A stretch of 64,000 nt of DNA, taken from NCBI RefSeq assembly GCF_040833985.1, contig NZ_CP162139.1:434001-498000 (forward strand). Reading direction: 5' to 3'. The notes under the pieces are model-generated. The model did no database searches. It had not been told where the DNA came from and saw only the letters and a list, made by a program, of their open reading frames with translations. The stretch comes from Leptospira sp. WS4.C2 (GTDB lineage Bacteria; Spirochaetota; Leptospiria; Leptospirales; Leptospiraceae). Shown piece by piece: positions 8,947-18,269 of this stretch. The number at the start of each line of letters is the position of its first letter. Within the stretch, counting starts at the first letter, position 1. The position numbers were made by a program, and so were the translations under genes.

Positions 8947-9049
8947 GGACTTATATTTCCTTTTTTTACTTTACTTTATAAATAATTAATTTCTAATATG
9001 CCTCGTTTGTGACGAACAAATTTAATAATTCACTGGAAGGTAAAATTAT

Positions 9050-9349
9050 ATGTCATTCCAAGATGCAATCAAAGTATGTTTACAAAAGTATGCTGATTTT
9101 AGCGGCAATGCAAAACGGCCAGAATTCTGGTGGTGGATTGTTTTCTGCATTATCATTAGTGCGGCAATTAGTGTAGTTCTTCCTTTTATAGCAGGAGTTT
9201 TTTCCTTAGCTGTACTTTTGCCAAGTTTGAGTGTGGGTGCAAGGCGTTTACACGATACAGGGAAAAGTGGATGGTGGCAGTTGATTGGCATCACAGGGAT
9301 TGGAGTTTTAGTGCTTATTTTTTTCTGGGCACAAAAAGGAAAAAGTTAG
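9050..9349 (+). CDS. DUF805 family small membrane protein
   Basis: A 99-residue inner-membrane protein. The DUF805 hallmarks are present: an aromatic N-terminal segment SGNAKRPEFWWWIVF, then a helix, then the LSVGARRLHDTGKSGWW signature, then a last helix. Members are usually about 110-130 residues, so this is a short version lacking one hydrophobic segment in the middle. A GGAAGG ribosome binding site precedes the ATG. Function is not established. DUF805 genes are common passengers in mobile and cassette-like DNA, which fits this neighbourhood. Confidence 0.85.
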   Translation: MSFQDAIKVCLQKYADFSGNAKRPEFWWWIVFCIIISAAISVVLPFIAGVFSLAVLLPSLSVGARRLHDTGKSGWWQLIGITGIGVLVLIFFWAQKGKS

Positions 9350-9374
9350 GATCTAATTTCGAAACTCAATTACC

Positions 9375-9475
9375 TTTTTCCGCGTTAGGGGGACGGAGGG
9401 CTTGGTCGCCTACCATCGTTAGATGGTTGGTGACGGGAGCGTAAGCGCACCCCGGAGTGACCCGGCCCTTATTTG
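9375..9475. repeat. GC-rich structured intergenic element B
   Basis: About 100 bases of GC-rich, hairpin-rich sequence between convergent genes. ACCATC/GATGGT (9412-9417 with 9422-9427) closes a GTTA loop and extends outward through GTCGCC and GGTGAC with a wobble. A second hairpin GGGAGCG/CGCACCC (9436-9442 with 9447-9453) follows. AGGGC near 9398 can pair with GCCCT near 9465 to close both. It contains TTTTTCCGC like element A, and ACGGAGGGC (9393-9401) is the reverse complement of the GCCCTCCGT word of element A. Confidence 0.7.
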
Positions 9476-9539
9476 AATTTATTTTTAAAAACCAATCAAA
9501 TTGGGAACGTACGAAACTCTTTCTAGTCAATTTTTGGTA

Positions 9540-9932
9540 TTAGGTGATTTGTTTCTTTTTAGGTTTGTATAAAGTTTTATCAATTTCCAATGCGTTTTGG
9601 ATATAGGGTAGGAGAAGTTTTGAGTTTATTTCCTCTGGAGAATGGAAGGTGAAACAATAGACTTGTTTACGATTTTCTTTTTCTAGTTTTTGTTTGGGAT
9701 CGTTCAAAAGGTATCCATTACAAAATCCCAACTGCACTCCAGATTTTGGGCCAGGTTTGATGGATGCGGGCCAGATAAAACAAACACGGCTATTTTGAAA
9801 GTAATAGAGAACAGAATATGAAATTCTTTCTTCTAGGGTAGCAAATGGTTTTAAAATTTCTTTCAGTTGTAACACAATCGAAAGTTCAATTTCGGTTAGG
9901 GAGGAATAAAATAATTCAAATTTCTCTTTCAT
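9540..9932 (-). CDS. DUF1801 (YdhG/YjhR-like) domain protein
   Basis: A 130-residue soluble protein. The pattern of an N-terminal helical region ending in EERISYSVLYYF, then a strand-rich core with CFIWPASIKPGPKSGVQLGFCNG and a final VYCFTFHSPEEI segment matches DUF1801-type proteins of the SufE-like/YdhG fold. Function is unknown for the family. It is AT-rich like its neighbours and follows the exported protein gene by about 22 bases in the same direction. Confidence 0.7.
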   Translation of the reverse strand: MKEKFELFYSSLTEIELSIVLQLKEILKPFATLEERISYSVLYYFQNSRVCFIWPASIKPGPKSGVQLGFCNGYLLNDPKQKLEKENRKQVYCFTFHSPEEINSKLLLPYIQNALEIDKTLYKPKKKQIT

Positions 9933-9954
9933 TTAGCTTAAACTTTTTTTTCTA

Positions 9955-10848
9955 TTATTTTTCTTTTTCTAAAATAGTGAGATAAATTTCGCGCAAATCT
10001 TTTGGAAGTTTCCCATTTTTATAGGCAAAGGTAAACATAGTCGATTGGGATAGGCCAGTGACCATTCGAGAGATTTCTGTCGATGCAGGCCACCCATTAC
10101 AGCCGTCATGCGACCATTCATAGATGATTTCTTTTGGTGATTCTGAGATGATATGAAACACTAAAGTAGGGCAGTTTTCGGAAAGGCCTTCTCTAACTGC
10201 GTTCATAAAAGAAGTTCGATTCGATGATCCGATTGTTTTTAAAAGATTTAACCGATAAATTTCAGTCCATGTTTCTATTTTGGTTCCGTCTGGTATCATT
10301 TCGATTAACACTTGTTCTTCGTTTTCTCCAGAATTTCCAACATTCCATCGCCTCCCATCTAGGTTTCGATAGAAGGGCACTTTGATAGTCTCTTTTTTGA
10401 TGTTTAGGTTTTTTTCCATGACGAGGCGAAGAGTTTCTTTGCTTTTTTCGGAAAAGTTGATGGGAACATTCAAAAACTTTTTTTCACCTTTATTGTTCGT
10501 GATTTCGAATGTAAAAAATAAACTCGTGTTTCCCAATTCATAAATCCAAAGATAATCTTTTTCAGTCAGCGCTTGGCTGGATAAGGATAAATTTCCCTTT
10601 GTTAATTTGGATGTTTCTGAAATCTGTTTTGTTTTTTGCGAACCGTTGACTTCGAAACCTTGGATACTTTCCAGATGGTCCACTTTAACATCTGCAAAAA
10701 AATTCCACCGAATGGAAGTATCGTCAATCACGGGACCAAGACTTTTGGATTGAATCCATTCATTTTCTAATTCGGGTTTTAGTTGAGCAAAAACATTTGT
10801 AGAGTAAAATAGCAGGGATAATGCGGATAGAATAAGTTGTTGTTTCAT
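9955..10848 (-). CDS. Hypothetical exported protein
   Basis: From the ATG at 10848 this is a 297-residue protein with a signal peptide MKQQLILSALSLLFYSTNVFA and a predicted cleavage before QLKPELENEW. The mature part is strand-rich and has no cysteine at the cleavage site, so it should be a periplasmic or outer-membrane-associated protein rather than a lipoprotein. The frame stays open to 10920, but the signal peptide argues for the later start. I recognise no family. The C-terminal region contains SHDGCNGWPASTEISRM, which may hold a small disulphide. Confidence 0.65.
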   Translation of the reverse strand: MKQQLILSALSLLFYSTNVFAQLKPELENEWIQSKSLGPVIDDTSIRWNFFADVKVDHLESIQGFEVNGSQKTKQISETSKLTKGNLSLSSQALTEKDYLWIYELGNTSLFFTFEITNNKGEKKFLNVPINFSEKSKETLRLVMEKNLNIKKETIKVPFYRNLDGRRWNVGNSGENEEQVLIEMIPDGTKIETWTEIYRLNLLKTIGSSNRTSFMNAVREGLSENCPTLVFHIISESPKEIIYEWSHDGCNGWPASTEISRMVTGLSQSTMFTFAYKNGKLPKDLREIYLTILEKEK

Positions 10849-10976
10849 TATGATCATCTGACTCAAGGGAAGTGATGGGACGAATAAAAAGATAACCTGA
10901 GTATAAATTTCGTCAACCAATTGTTAGGAAGATTAAAGTCTGTTTGGCGAAAAGACTTGGATTTGATAAAGGAAAC

Positions 10977-12107
10977 TTATTTTTGATTTTCTGTGTCTGG
11001 AAGAGAACTTGGAATTACTTTTGTGGCTGAGATTCGATCTAAAGGACTCACAATGTTTTCTAACCGACTCCTTGCCACCTTTGTATAAATTTGAGTGGTT
11101 CGGACACTTGCGTGCCCGAGTAATGTTTGGATCATTCGTAAGTCAGTCCCAAGCTCTAACAAATGTGTTGCGAAGGCATGCCTTAAACTATGAAAACTGA
11201 CCTTTTTCCCAATATTTGCTTTTTTGGCAGCATTAGTAAAGATTGCCTCTGCGGTTCGGATATGTAAGGGTCTGTTTCCAGAACCCGGAAATAACCAAGG
11301 ATTGGCACGCACTTCGTTATAACTTTGTTTTAAGAGTAAGTTGTATTCTCTTAGCTTTAGATATTCTTTCAACTCTTCGATAAGAGAAGAAGCGAGAATC
11401 GTATACCTGTCTTTTTTTCCTTTGCCCTGGCCCACACGAACCATATTTCGTTTTAAGTCTATGTCGGTTATTTTTAAATGAATGACTTCACTCACACGCA
11501 AACCAGAGGAGTAACTGATCAGCAGTAACATTTTATGTTTTTGATTGGGAAGTGCATTGAATATCGACCTAGTCTCTTCTGCAGATAAAACCTCTGGTAG
11601 TTTGGAACCGACTAACATTCGTGGAAAATTCAGTTGTGTGAATTGTTGTCTGACTTCGCGGAAATAGAAGATAAATGCCTGTCTTGCTGACTTTACACTT
11701 GCGGCTTTTACTCCACGCTCTGTTACAAGGTGGTCCAGATATTTGTCCAAATCACTGGTTTTGACATTAACAGGGAGTTTTTCTGTGAAGGTCAAAAGTT
11801 GAAATATATGTGAGTAGTATGTTTTTGTTGTGCGAAATGAGAAATTACGTTCTCTCGTGGCTTTAAAAAAATCTTCTAATAAACCGCATTGTTTGGGAAT
11901 TTCTTTGGGAAGAATTCGGATATCGTGAGCAGAAAAAGCATTTAATACATGTTTTATGATCATTGGCTCATTCGGATACGACCAAAAATTGTCAGGGGAA
12001 TGGAAACAACCCTTGGGTATGGATTTCGCAATGGAAACAAAAGTTTTTGAATAGTGAAATCGTAAATAGAAACGATTGTCCTGGGAAGAATAACGAAATT
12101 TGATCAT
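10977..12107 (-). CDS. Tyrosine recombinase (phage-integrase family)
   Basis: A 376-residue site-specific recombinase. An unusual N-terminal extension (1-75, rich in aromatics) precedes a SAM-like core-binding domain (about 76-160) and the catalytic domain (165-360). The catalytic set is complete: Arg204 in SGLRVSE, Lys231 or neighbour in GKGKKDRY, His306 and Arg309 in HSLRH, His332 in LLGH, and nucleophile Tyr341 in IYTKV. The C-terminal SPLDRI is shared with integron-integrase-like and related enzymes, but the extra segment specific to IntI between the lysine and HxxR boxes is not evident. It sits among small genes and palindromic elements and near tRNA genes. Confidence 0.9.
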   Translation of the reverse strand: MIKFRYSSQDNRFYLRFHYSKTFVSIAKSIPKGCFHSPDNFWSYPNEPMIIKHVLNAFSAHDIRILPKEIPKQCGLLEDFFKATRERNFSFRTTKTYYSHIFQLLTFTEKLPVNVKTSDLDKYLDHLVTERGVKAASVKSARQAFIFYFREVRQQFTQLNFPRMLVGSKLPEVLSAEETRSIFNALPNQKHKMLLLISYSSGLRVSEVIHLKITDIDLKRNMVRVGQGKGKKDRYTILASSLIEELKEYLKLREYNLLLKQSYNEVRANPWLFPGSGNRPLHIRTAEAIFTNAAKKANIGKKVSFHSLRHAFATHLLELGTDLRMIQTLLGHASVRTTQIYTKVARSRLENIVSPLDRISATKVIPSSLPDTENQK

Positions 12108-12250
12108 GAAACACCTAACCTTACATTGGTAAGATAATTAGGTGGAATCTTTACTGATTGGTTCTTGAATTTCTCTTTTAAGGAAAGTTTTTTATGGAAA
12201 TGCAGTTATTTTCTTGGGTGTGGGTGAGAGGCTTTTTTCGAATCTAATAT

Positions 12251-12289
12251 CCCCGCCCTGACTCGGGTGGGGAACTAGACCCGCCACCC
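12251..12289. repeat. GC-rich element D with mutually exclusive hairpins
   Basis: CCCCGCCC (12251-12258) can pair with GGGTGGGG (12265-12272) through one wobble around a six-base loop. The same GGGTGG can instead pair with CCACCC at 12284-12289. The two stems exclude each other. It lies in the 296-base gap between the recombinase gene and the small gene at 12404, whose remaining sequence shows nothing further that I can name. Either a member of a repeat family or an attenuator-like control element is possible. Confidence 0.6.
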
Positions 12290-12403
12290 AATAGGCTCCC
12301 TTTACCATACCCCAAACAAATCCGAAATCCAAATCTCCCGATCCCCGTTTTTTTTCTTGGAAAGTTCGCATTCTTACATAACCTTACAGAATCAAGGAGA
12401 CTT

Positions 12404-12619
12404 ATGAATTTAATCACAGTTGGACTCGGCATATTTTTTATCCTCTATGGAACCACCACCTACATCCTACGCCTCTACAAACCAGGATTTTTTTGGAAAC
12501 TCGAACCAATGAAACAAAAATGGGGCGAAAAACGCGGATACTTCATTCATGTTTTTAGTTATTCCATCCTCCCCATCATTTTAGGAATTGTTTATACCAT
12601 TCTTGGACTTAGAGGTTAA
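12404..12619 (+). CDS. Small two-helix membrane protein
   Basis: A 71-residue protein with two hydrophobic helices, about 3-25 and 47-69, separated by a basic loop (FFWKLEPMKQKWGEKRG) that should face the cytoplasm. AAGGAG six bases before the ATG is a strong ribosome binding site. Function unknown. A hairpin follows directly after the stop codon. Confidence 0.7.
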   Translation: MNLITVGLGIFFILYGTTTYILRLYKPGFFWKLEPMKQKWGEKRGYFIHVFSYSILPIILGIVYTILGLRG

Positions 12620-12623
12620 TGAT

Positions 12624-12646
12624 TATTTGGCGTAATTCGTCAAATA
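12624..12646 (+). terminator. Stem-loop after the small membrane protein gene
   Basis: TATTTGGCG (12624-12632) pairs with CGTCAAATA (12638-12646) through one G-U wobble around TAATT. It begins five bases after the stop codon. The following run is mixed rather than a clean T tract, so it is a weak terminator or an RNA 3'-end stabiliser. Confidence 0.45.
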
Positions 12647-12680
12647 AGATTCTTTAACATCCAACAAATTTGAGTTATGT

Positions 12681-12790
12681 GGGCGCCTCCAACTCGTTTT
12701 TTAATTGTTATTGAATCGAAAAAGGACCGGGCCCTCCGCTTCAATCTTTCTCTTTCGAGAAAGGATTTCCGCTAGGGTCCCTGGCGCTTG
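12681..12790. repeat. GC-rich structured intergenic element C
   Basis: About 110 bases between convergent genes. It contains the words GGGCGCCTC (12681-12689), GCCCTCCG (12731-12738) and TTTCCGCTA (12766-12774), all three also present in element A. Outer GCGCC and GGCGC near the ends can pair, as can GGACC (12724-12728) with GGTCC (12776-12780), and an inner hairpin TTTCTC/GAGAAA flanked by AATC/GATT closes the tip with one bulged G. Confidence 0.7.
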
Positions 12791-12804
12791 TATTGATTTG
12801 TTTT

Positions 12805-14427
12805 TTAGAGTTTGTGGGAAAGGATGGTATCTTGGCGCGAAGGAGTTCTATCTTCTGGATAGTCCGTGCTAAAATGAAGCCCACGACTTTCCTTCCTTAG
12901 GAGTGCCGACCGAACAATCAGCTCAGCCACTTTTACTAAGTTACGAAGTTCCAATAAACCAAGAGAGACCGTGGTTCGGTTGTAATAGTCTTTTACTTCT
13001 TCGGAGATCAGTTTCAATCGGCGAAGGGCTCTTTCGAGCCGCATATCCGAACGAACTATCCCTACATAATTACTCATAATGGTTTTGATTTCCACCAAAT
13101 CGTGGGAGATAAGAACCCACTCTTCGGTGTTTGTGGTCCCTTCTTTGTTCCAATCAGGAATGAGATCTGTTTCTGCAGAGTAACTCAAGGTTCCTTGGGA
13201 ACGAATATCGCCTGCTATGCGGTGAGAGAACACAAGACATTCCAATAGACTATTGGATGCCAATCTGTTTCCCCCGTGAACCCCAGTGCAAGTGGTCTCG
13301 CCGCAGGCATATAGGTCTGCGATGTTTGTCCTTCCGAGTAAATCGGTAGCCACACCTCCGCACATATAATGGGCTGCGGGCACTACAGGGATCGGATCTG
13401 TTGTGATGTCAATGCCCAGTTTTTTACAACGTTCATAGATGGAAGGAAAGTGGTTGATGATATCGTTAGCCGGTCTATGGGTAATATCCAGAAGAACATG
13501 GGGTTCTCCTTTCTTTTTCATCGTATCGTCAATGGCTCGAGCGACAATATCCCTTGGGGCCAGTTCCCCCATTTCGTGGTAGTCCTTCATAAAAGGTCTA
13601 CCACCTATCTCACGTAAGATGCCACCGTGACCCCGGACGGCTTCCGAAATTAAAAAACTATTACCTTGTTCGTGAAAAAGAGATGTGGGATGGAATTGAT
13701 AAAACTCCATATTTTTGACAATGGCACCAGCACGATAAGCACTCGCGACTCCATCACCCGTAGCGATGTTTGGGTTTGTGGTATGCAGATAAACTTGGCC
13801 TGCCCCACCCGTTGCCAAAATGGTTTTTTTAGCAAGAACAGGAAATACCTCTCCTGTTTCTGTATCTACGATATAGGCCCCATAACACCGAAGGGGAAGA
13901 TTGTCTTTATCCTTTATATGGTGTTTGGTGATAAGATCCACACATGCATGGTTTTCTAAAATACGAATGTTTTGGTTGGCGTGAACATGGTCGAGTAGCG
14001 ACTGTTCTACGGCACTTCCCGTTCTATCAAGGGAGTGGATGATTCGGTTTTTGCTATGTCCGCCTTCGCGGGCAAGGTCTAGTTCCCCAGTTTGGTTTCT
14101 TGTAAAAGGAACTCCAAGATCTAGTAACTCCCTAACCCGAGTTGGTCCTTCTTCGACAAGGACTCGCACGGCATCCAAATCACAAAGGCCCGCCCCCGAT
14201 TCCAAGGTATCCTTTATATGTTCTTCAAACTTATCTTTGTCGTCAAAGACGGAAGCAATTCCGCCTTGGGCATAATTGGTATTGGATTCGTAGTCTGCCT
14301 TTTTGGTAACAACAACTACGGATCCAAGCGGAGCCAACTTTAATGCGGTAAAGAGGCCACTCACTCCGCTTCCAATGATCAAAAAATCCGATTTAATTCG
14401 TGTCACATGATTTCCAATTCTGTCCAA
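12805..14427 (-). CDS. nadB: L-aspartate oxidase
   Basis: First enzyme of de novo NAD synthesis: FAD-dependent oxidation of L-aspartate to iminoaspartate, which NadA then condenses to quinolinate. The 540-residue length is normal. The N-terminal FAD-binding fold is at about 14-45 ([18 protein letters not shown]), followed by [31 protein letters not shown] and the [19 protein letters not shown] region typical of the succinate dehydrogenase/NadB flavoprotein family. The C-terminal helical domain contains the three-helix segment around [13 protein letters not shown]. It is downstream of an S41 protease gene by 28 bases; nadA and nadC are not in this window. Confidence 0.95.
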   Translation of the reverse strand: MDRIGNHVTRIKSDFLIIGSGVSGLFTALKLAPLGSVVVVTKKADYESNTNYAQGGIASVFDDKDKFEEHIKDTLESGAGLCDLDAVRVLVEEGPTRVRELLDLGVPFTRNQTGELDLAREGGHSKNRIIHSLDRTGSAVEQSLLDHVHANQNIRILENHACVDLITKHHIKDKDNLPLRCYGAYIVDTETGEVFPVLAKKTILATGGAGQVYLHTTNPNIATGDGVASAYRAGAIVKNMEFYQFHPTSLFHEQGNSFLISEAVRGHGGILREIGGRPFMKDYHEMGELAPRDIVARAIDDTMKKKGEPHVLLDITHRPANDIINHFPSIYERCKKLGIDITTDPIPVVPAAHYMCGGVATDLLGRTNIADLYACGETTCTGVHGGNRLASNSLLECLVFSHRIAGDIRSQGTLSYSAETDLIPDWNKEGTTNTEEWVLISHDLVEIKTIMSNYVGIVRSDMRLERALRRLKLISEEVKDYYNRTTVSLGLLELRNLVKVAELIVRSALLRKESRGLHFSTDYPEDRTPSRQDTILSHKL

Positions 14428-14455
14428 TCCAAATCCTTTTCCCTCTGGAAACGGA

Positions 14456-16297
14456 TTATTTTGTATTTAACATCCCTTCGATGTAATCCAAACTCCTGAT
14501 CAGCATATAATCTGGTTTGATGGCATCAATTGCATGTTCTTTTAAATATGTATCTGCCTTTCCATTTTTTTTCACAAAGTCTTTAATGTTGTTCAAGTTG
14601 AATCTAGATTTGACAACCCCTTCGTGTGGAATTAAAGGTAAGTGATTCCACATATCTTCTTCTCTGTAGCGAAATGGAAATGTTCCGTCTGGTTCTTCTG
14701 AAACTTCTATATCGGGTGATACACCGACCACTTGGATTGTTTTTCCTGATGGAGAATAGTATCTTGCATTCGTGATTTTAAGTAAATAATCTGGGTTGCT
14801 ATCAAGACGTTCTAGTGTTTGCACTGTAGCTTTACCAAATGTCCTTTCCCCAAGTAAAATTCCGCGACCGTGGTGTTGGATGGCACTTGCTACAATTTCA
14901 GAAGCTGATGCCGACTTTGAATTGATAAGGATTGCTAACGGAAGTTTTGTGATATCCTTGTTTCTTGCATATTTTTCTTCATCACTCCTGGAAGGAGTTT
15001 TTGTGGAAACGATCAATCCTTTTTCAATAAACATATCAGCGATATCAATCGCTAAATTCAAAAATCCACCGGAGTTTCCTCTGAGGTCCAAAATCAAAGC
15101 TTTGAGAGGTTTTCCATTTTCTTTTGCAGTTTTTTCCATCTCTGATAAAGCGTCAGCAATCTGTGTATCAATCGCTGCTTCACCGGGACCTGGTTTTACA
15201 AAACCAGTGAGTTTGATGTAAGCTACTTGCGGATTTTCTTTTACTAGATGATAAGTTACGTTTTTAATTGTAATTTTATCACGAACTACTTCGATATCAA
15301 TTTTTCCTGTGTTTCCCTTTCTGGAAATGGTAAGGACAACTTTTGTTGCTTTTGGTCCTTTGATTTTTTTGACTACTTTATCAAGAGATAGATTTTTTAT
15401 TAATTTTCCATCAACTGCTACGATGTTATCACCACTTCGAATCCCTGCTTTTAAAGCGGGGCTTCCTTCTAATGGATTTTCTACAATCACCTCTCTGCTT
15501 CCCCCGCCAGAAAGAATAGCTCCGATTCCTTCAAAAGATCCATCGCTGATTTTTTTCATGGATTCTTCCCAAACTTCTTCCAAAAAAACATTGGAATGTG
15601 GATCAAGAGAATTCAAATAACCGTTGGCGGCAGCAACAAACACTTGTTCCATGCGAAATTCTTTTTTATCTTCTTCCTCATCTTCAGGAAGTTCACCATC
15701 CAATTCTACTAATCCTTTTAATACGGGTGTTTTGTATTTTTCGAGGTTATCCTGGATGTAAGAGATCACTCGATCAAAATCTTTCTTAGAAAAATTAATT
15801 TCTTCCCATCTAGCAGAAATTACCGATTTTTTCAGTTTTTCTTTTTCGATGAGTTTTTTTAGTTCTGCATCAGAAAGTTTTCTGTTTTCGTTTTTTTTCC
15901 TTTTTTCCTTTTGGATTTTTTCAACCTGTTCATAATCCGGATCAAAAATTACAAATTTATCGGAAGGAGAAAGTTTGAACGTACTTCCTGGCCAAAGGTC
16001 GTCCTTATCATCGTATTTTTCGCGTTCTTTGAAGTAACTTTCTGGATAAAGGTAAAGCGGATGTCGCAAACTGAGAGCAGCAAAGCTGGCAGCATCAGTA
16101 AAGGCCCGGTTGACATTGATATGTTTATCAATATACAGTTTGTCCACAGAACGAATCACAGTTTCAAAGTCTCTGTAAGTAAAATCGGTTTCACGATTGG
16201 GAGCTTTTTTAGCTTCTGGTTCGCAGGAAATAAAGCCTACAGGAAGGGCAAAACTGAGTAGGGTAAAAAAGGAAAGTAGGTAAACAATTCGTTTCAA
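14456..16297 (-). CDS. S41 family C-terminal processing peptidase with PDZ domain, probable lipoprotein
   Basis: A 613-residue envelope protease. The N terminus is a signal peptide ending in GFISC at about residue 25, a plausible lipobox. Residues about 255-335 form a PDZ domain ([10 protein letters not shown], then [19 protein letters not shown]). The S41 catalytic domain follows: [10 protein letters not shown], nucleophile Ser in [12 protein letters not shown], and the lysine base in [12 protein letters not shown] charged, lysine-rich insert lies at about 125-160. Compared with CtpA (about 400-450 residues) it carries an extra N-terminal domain, closer to Prc/Tsp-type architecture. Its natural substrate is unknown. 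A 112-base gap separates it from the divergent gene at 16410. Confidence 0.88.
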   Translation of the reverse strand: MKRIVYLLSFFTLLSFALPVGFISCEPEAKKAPNRETDFTYRDFETVIRSVDKLYIDKHINVNRAFTDAASFAALSLRHPLYLYPESYFKEREKYDDKDDLWPGSTFKLSPSDKFVIFDPDYEQVEKIQKEKRKKNENRKLSDAELKKLIEKEKLKKSVISARWEEINFSKKDFDRVISYIQDNLEKYKTPVLKGLVELDGELPEDEEEDKKEFRMEQVFVAAANGYLNSLDPHSNVFLEEVWEESMKKISDGSFEGIGAILSGGGSREVIVENPLEGSPALKAGIRSGDNIVAVDGKLIKNLSLDKVVKKIKGPKATKVVLTISRKGNTGKIDIEVVRDKITIKNVTYHLVKENPQVAYIKLTGFVKPGPGEAAIDTQIADALSEMEKTAKENGKPLKALILDLRGNSGGFLNLAIDIADMFIEKGLIVSTKTPSRSDEEKYARNKDITKLPLAILINSKSASASEIVASAIQHHGRGILLGERTFGKATVQTLERLDSNPDYLLKITNARYYSPSGKTIQVVGVSPDIEVSEEPDGTFPFRYREEDMWNHLPLIPHEGVVKSRFNLNNIKDFVKKNGKADTYLKEHAIDAIKPDYMLIRSLDYIEGMLNTK

Positions 16298-16409
16298 GGG
16301 AACTCTCGTAAAGTGGATAGATTATCCTAAGAATTTCCGATTTTCCAGTCCATGCAACTCAAAAAAAATCGGGACAAATCTAGGACACACGTATATCATA
16401 GACGGTGTG

Positions 16410-17417
16410 ATGCGTCCATTCGTTGTCCTGATTTTCGCTCTTTCCCTTGGGTTTTGTACAACAGAGCCTCAGAAAAACCCTACCCGGGATCCGTACAGTT
16501 TGGAAACCCTAATCTTTTTGGAAGAAGTGTTACTCGACGTTTGGGAGTCTTCCGAGACCAAAGTGGAAGCATTATCTCGACTAAGATATGTTTGCCGAAC
16601 TCGCGACACAGATGATGGATATTTATGTTACACTTGGGGTCTACTGGAATATCACAGAGGCAACTATGCTGAGAGTTATACTGCCTTTAGAAAAGCCCTA
16701 GAAAAAAATCCGAACGACAGCCTTTATAAAAATATGTTACGTATTTCCGCTGAAAAATCGGGAAATTTAACTGATCTAAAAGCCCATTCTCAGGACGGAG
16801 AGGTTCTTGCTGTTTTTACAGAAACACAAAAACTCTGCCAGGAAAACAAACCACCAGATAGAGAATCGTTTCGGTTCCTCGCAGAACGTGGGATCCTCAC
16901 AAGAGAGTCTCTTCGTAGGGGAATCCTTTCGGATTGTTTCCAACGATTCAGTGAGGGAGACAAATCGAATCTTCAAAAAGAAATCCGGCTTTCTTCCCTT
17001 TCTTATCGGGAACGTCTTTATGCGGATCAAATGAAATCAGATCCTTTTTCAAGGATTTGGGACACAACCAGTTACCACCGAGGGGAATCTGGCAAAGAGG
17101 CTGTGGGTGCGAGCGCTGGGGTGGTAACGGTGAATGGTCCTCTCGGAACAGATGCAGGAATTCCTTCGGGAGCCGGAACCACAAAATTAGGTTCTCCGAT
17201 TACAGATGCTTGGAGAAAACTGAAACTTGCTTCTGTTTCGGGAAATGAATCGCAAGGTCGGGAAGCCATTCGTAGTTTTCTTTCTGAAATCCAACAAGCC
17301 AAACGTAAGGGAAAATTAGAAAGTCAATTGGCTTTGGCTCTAGAAAGAGCAGCCAAGTTACTTTTGGAACAAGACCCACAGTATTCTAAACTCCGCTCCC
17401 TTGTGAAAGAACTTTGA
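16410..17417 (+). CDS. Putative lipoprotein with TPR-like region
   Basis: From the ATG at 16410 this is a 335-residue protein with a short signal peptide MRPFVVLIFALSLGFC, whose LGFC end is a plausible spirochaetal lipobox. Residues about 70-115 include YHRGNYAESYTAFRKALEKNPNDSLY, a clear TPR unit. The middle is helical, and a glycine- and alanine-rich linker at about 225-260 precedes another helical segment. A GTG three bases upstream is in frame but unnecessary. Its last 32 bases overlap the convergent pdxJ gene. Function unknown, possibly envelope assembly or scaffolding. Confidence 0.72.
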   Translation: MRPFVVLIFALSLGFCTTEPQKNPTRDPYSLETLIFLEEVLLDVWESSETKVEALSRLRYVCRTRDTDDGYLCYTWGLLEYHRGNYAESYTAFRKALEKNPNDSLYKNMLRISAEKSGNLTDLKAHSQDGEVLAVFTETQKLCQENKPPDRESFRFLAERGILTRESLRRGILSDCFQRFSEGDKSNLQKEIRLSSLSYRERLYADQMKSDPFSRIWDTTSYHRGESGKEAVGASAGVVTVNGPLGTDAGIPSGAGTTKLGSPITDAWRKLKLASVSGNESQGREAIRSFLSEIQQAKRKGKLESQLALALERAAKLLLEQDPQYSKLRSLVKEL

Positions 17418-18165
17418 GGTAATCCTTGATGGTTCTTTCCATTCCTACAATCAGACTTTGGCTGACAAGCCTGTGACCAATAGAAACTTCCGCTAAATGA
17501 GGAAGTTTAGCAAAAATTTGCAAATTGTTCGTATCCAAGTCATGTCCCGCATTGACACCTAACCCTAGTTTGTGGGCTTCTGTGGCAGCAGTTTCATAAT
17601 CTTTGAAACTGAGTAAACCCTCTTCCAGAGACTGTTCGTAAGCAGAAGCAAAAGGTCCTGTATACAACTCGATCCGATCGGCTCCTAAATCTTTTACCAA
17701 TGGATACTGTTCGAAATTCGTTTCCATAAACAAAGAAACTCGGATTCCTTTTTCATGGAACCTTTTGGTTATGGACTTTAAGGTTTGGAACACTGTTTTG
17801 TCTTTCAAATCAAATCCATGGTCTGAGGTGATTTCTCCCGGTTTTACGGGAACGAGAGTGGCTTGGTCTGGTTTGGCAGCAAGAACTAGGTCTAAAAAGC
17901 GTTCACTTGGTTCGCCTTCAATATTGAATTCTTTTTTGGGAAATTGATTTTTCGATAATTTTTCGTTGTAAGATTCTAAAAACTCTCGTATTTCGAATAC
18001 ATCCTGTTTGGTGATATGCCTTTCATCCTCTCTAGGATGGATGGTAATGCCTTCTGCACCAGCATCCAAGATGATTTCTGAAATATGAATGACACTGGGA
18101 ATGGATCCGCCACGAGAATTCCGTAGAGTGGCGATCTTGTTGACATTGACACTTAATTGAGTCAT
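17386..18165 (-). CDS. pdxJ: Pyridoxine 5'-phosphate synthase
   Basis: Cytoplasmic TIM-barrel enzyme that makes pyridoxine 5'-phosphate (vitamin B6) from 1-deoxyxylulose 5-phosphate and 3-amino-2-oxopropyl phosphate. The N terminus MTQLSVNVNKIATLRNSRGG holds the NxxKxxTLRNSRGG phosphate/substrate loop. The GAEGITIHPREDERHI segment, GVRVSLFMETN region and GLGVNAGHDLDTNNL stretch are diagnostic. The frame extends seven codons upstream to 18186 (MKSFFFP), but family proteins begin near the chosen methionine. The length of about 259 residues is slightly above the E. coli enzyme. It overlaps the convergent lipoprotein gene by 32 bases. Confidence 0.93.
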   Translation of the reverse strand: MTQLSVNVNKIATLRNSRGGSIPSVIHISEIILDAGAEGITIHPREDERHITKQDVFEIREFLESYNEKLSKNQFPKKEFNIEGEPSERFLDLVLAAKPDQATLVPVKPGEITSDHGFDLKDKTVFQTLKSITKRFHEKGIRVSLFMETNFEQYPLVKDLGADRIELYTGPFASAYEQSLEEGLLSFKDYETAATEAHKLGLGVNAGHDLDTNNLQIFAKLPHLAEVSIGHRLVSQSLIVGMERTIKDYLKVLSQGSGV

Positions 18166-18269
18166 AGGAAAAAAAAAACTTTTCATTAAATTTCATCCAG
18201 GAGAAAACCGTCCAATTTCAAAAAGGTTGTCCCTCTGAGGGGATTTCCAAAACTGTCAAAAGTACGTTT

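Noticed and set aside
7940..12790. Classical integron attC sites
   Set aside because: No matching pair of GTTRRRY and RYYYAAC core sites could be placed at the ends of any element, and gene orientations are mixed.
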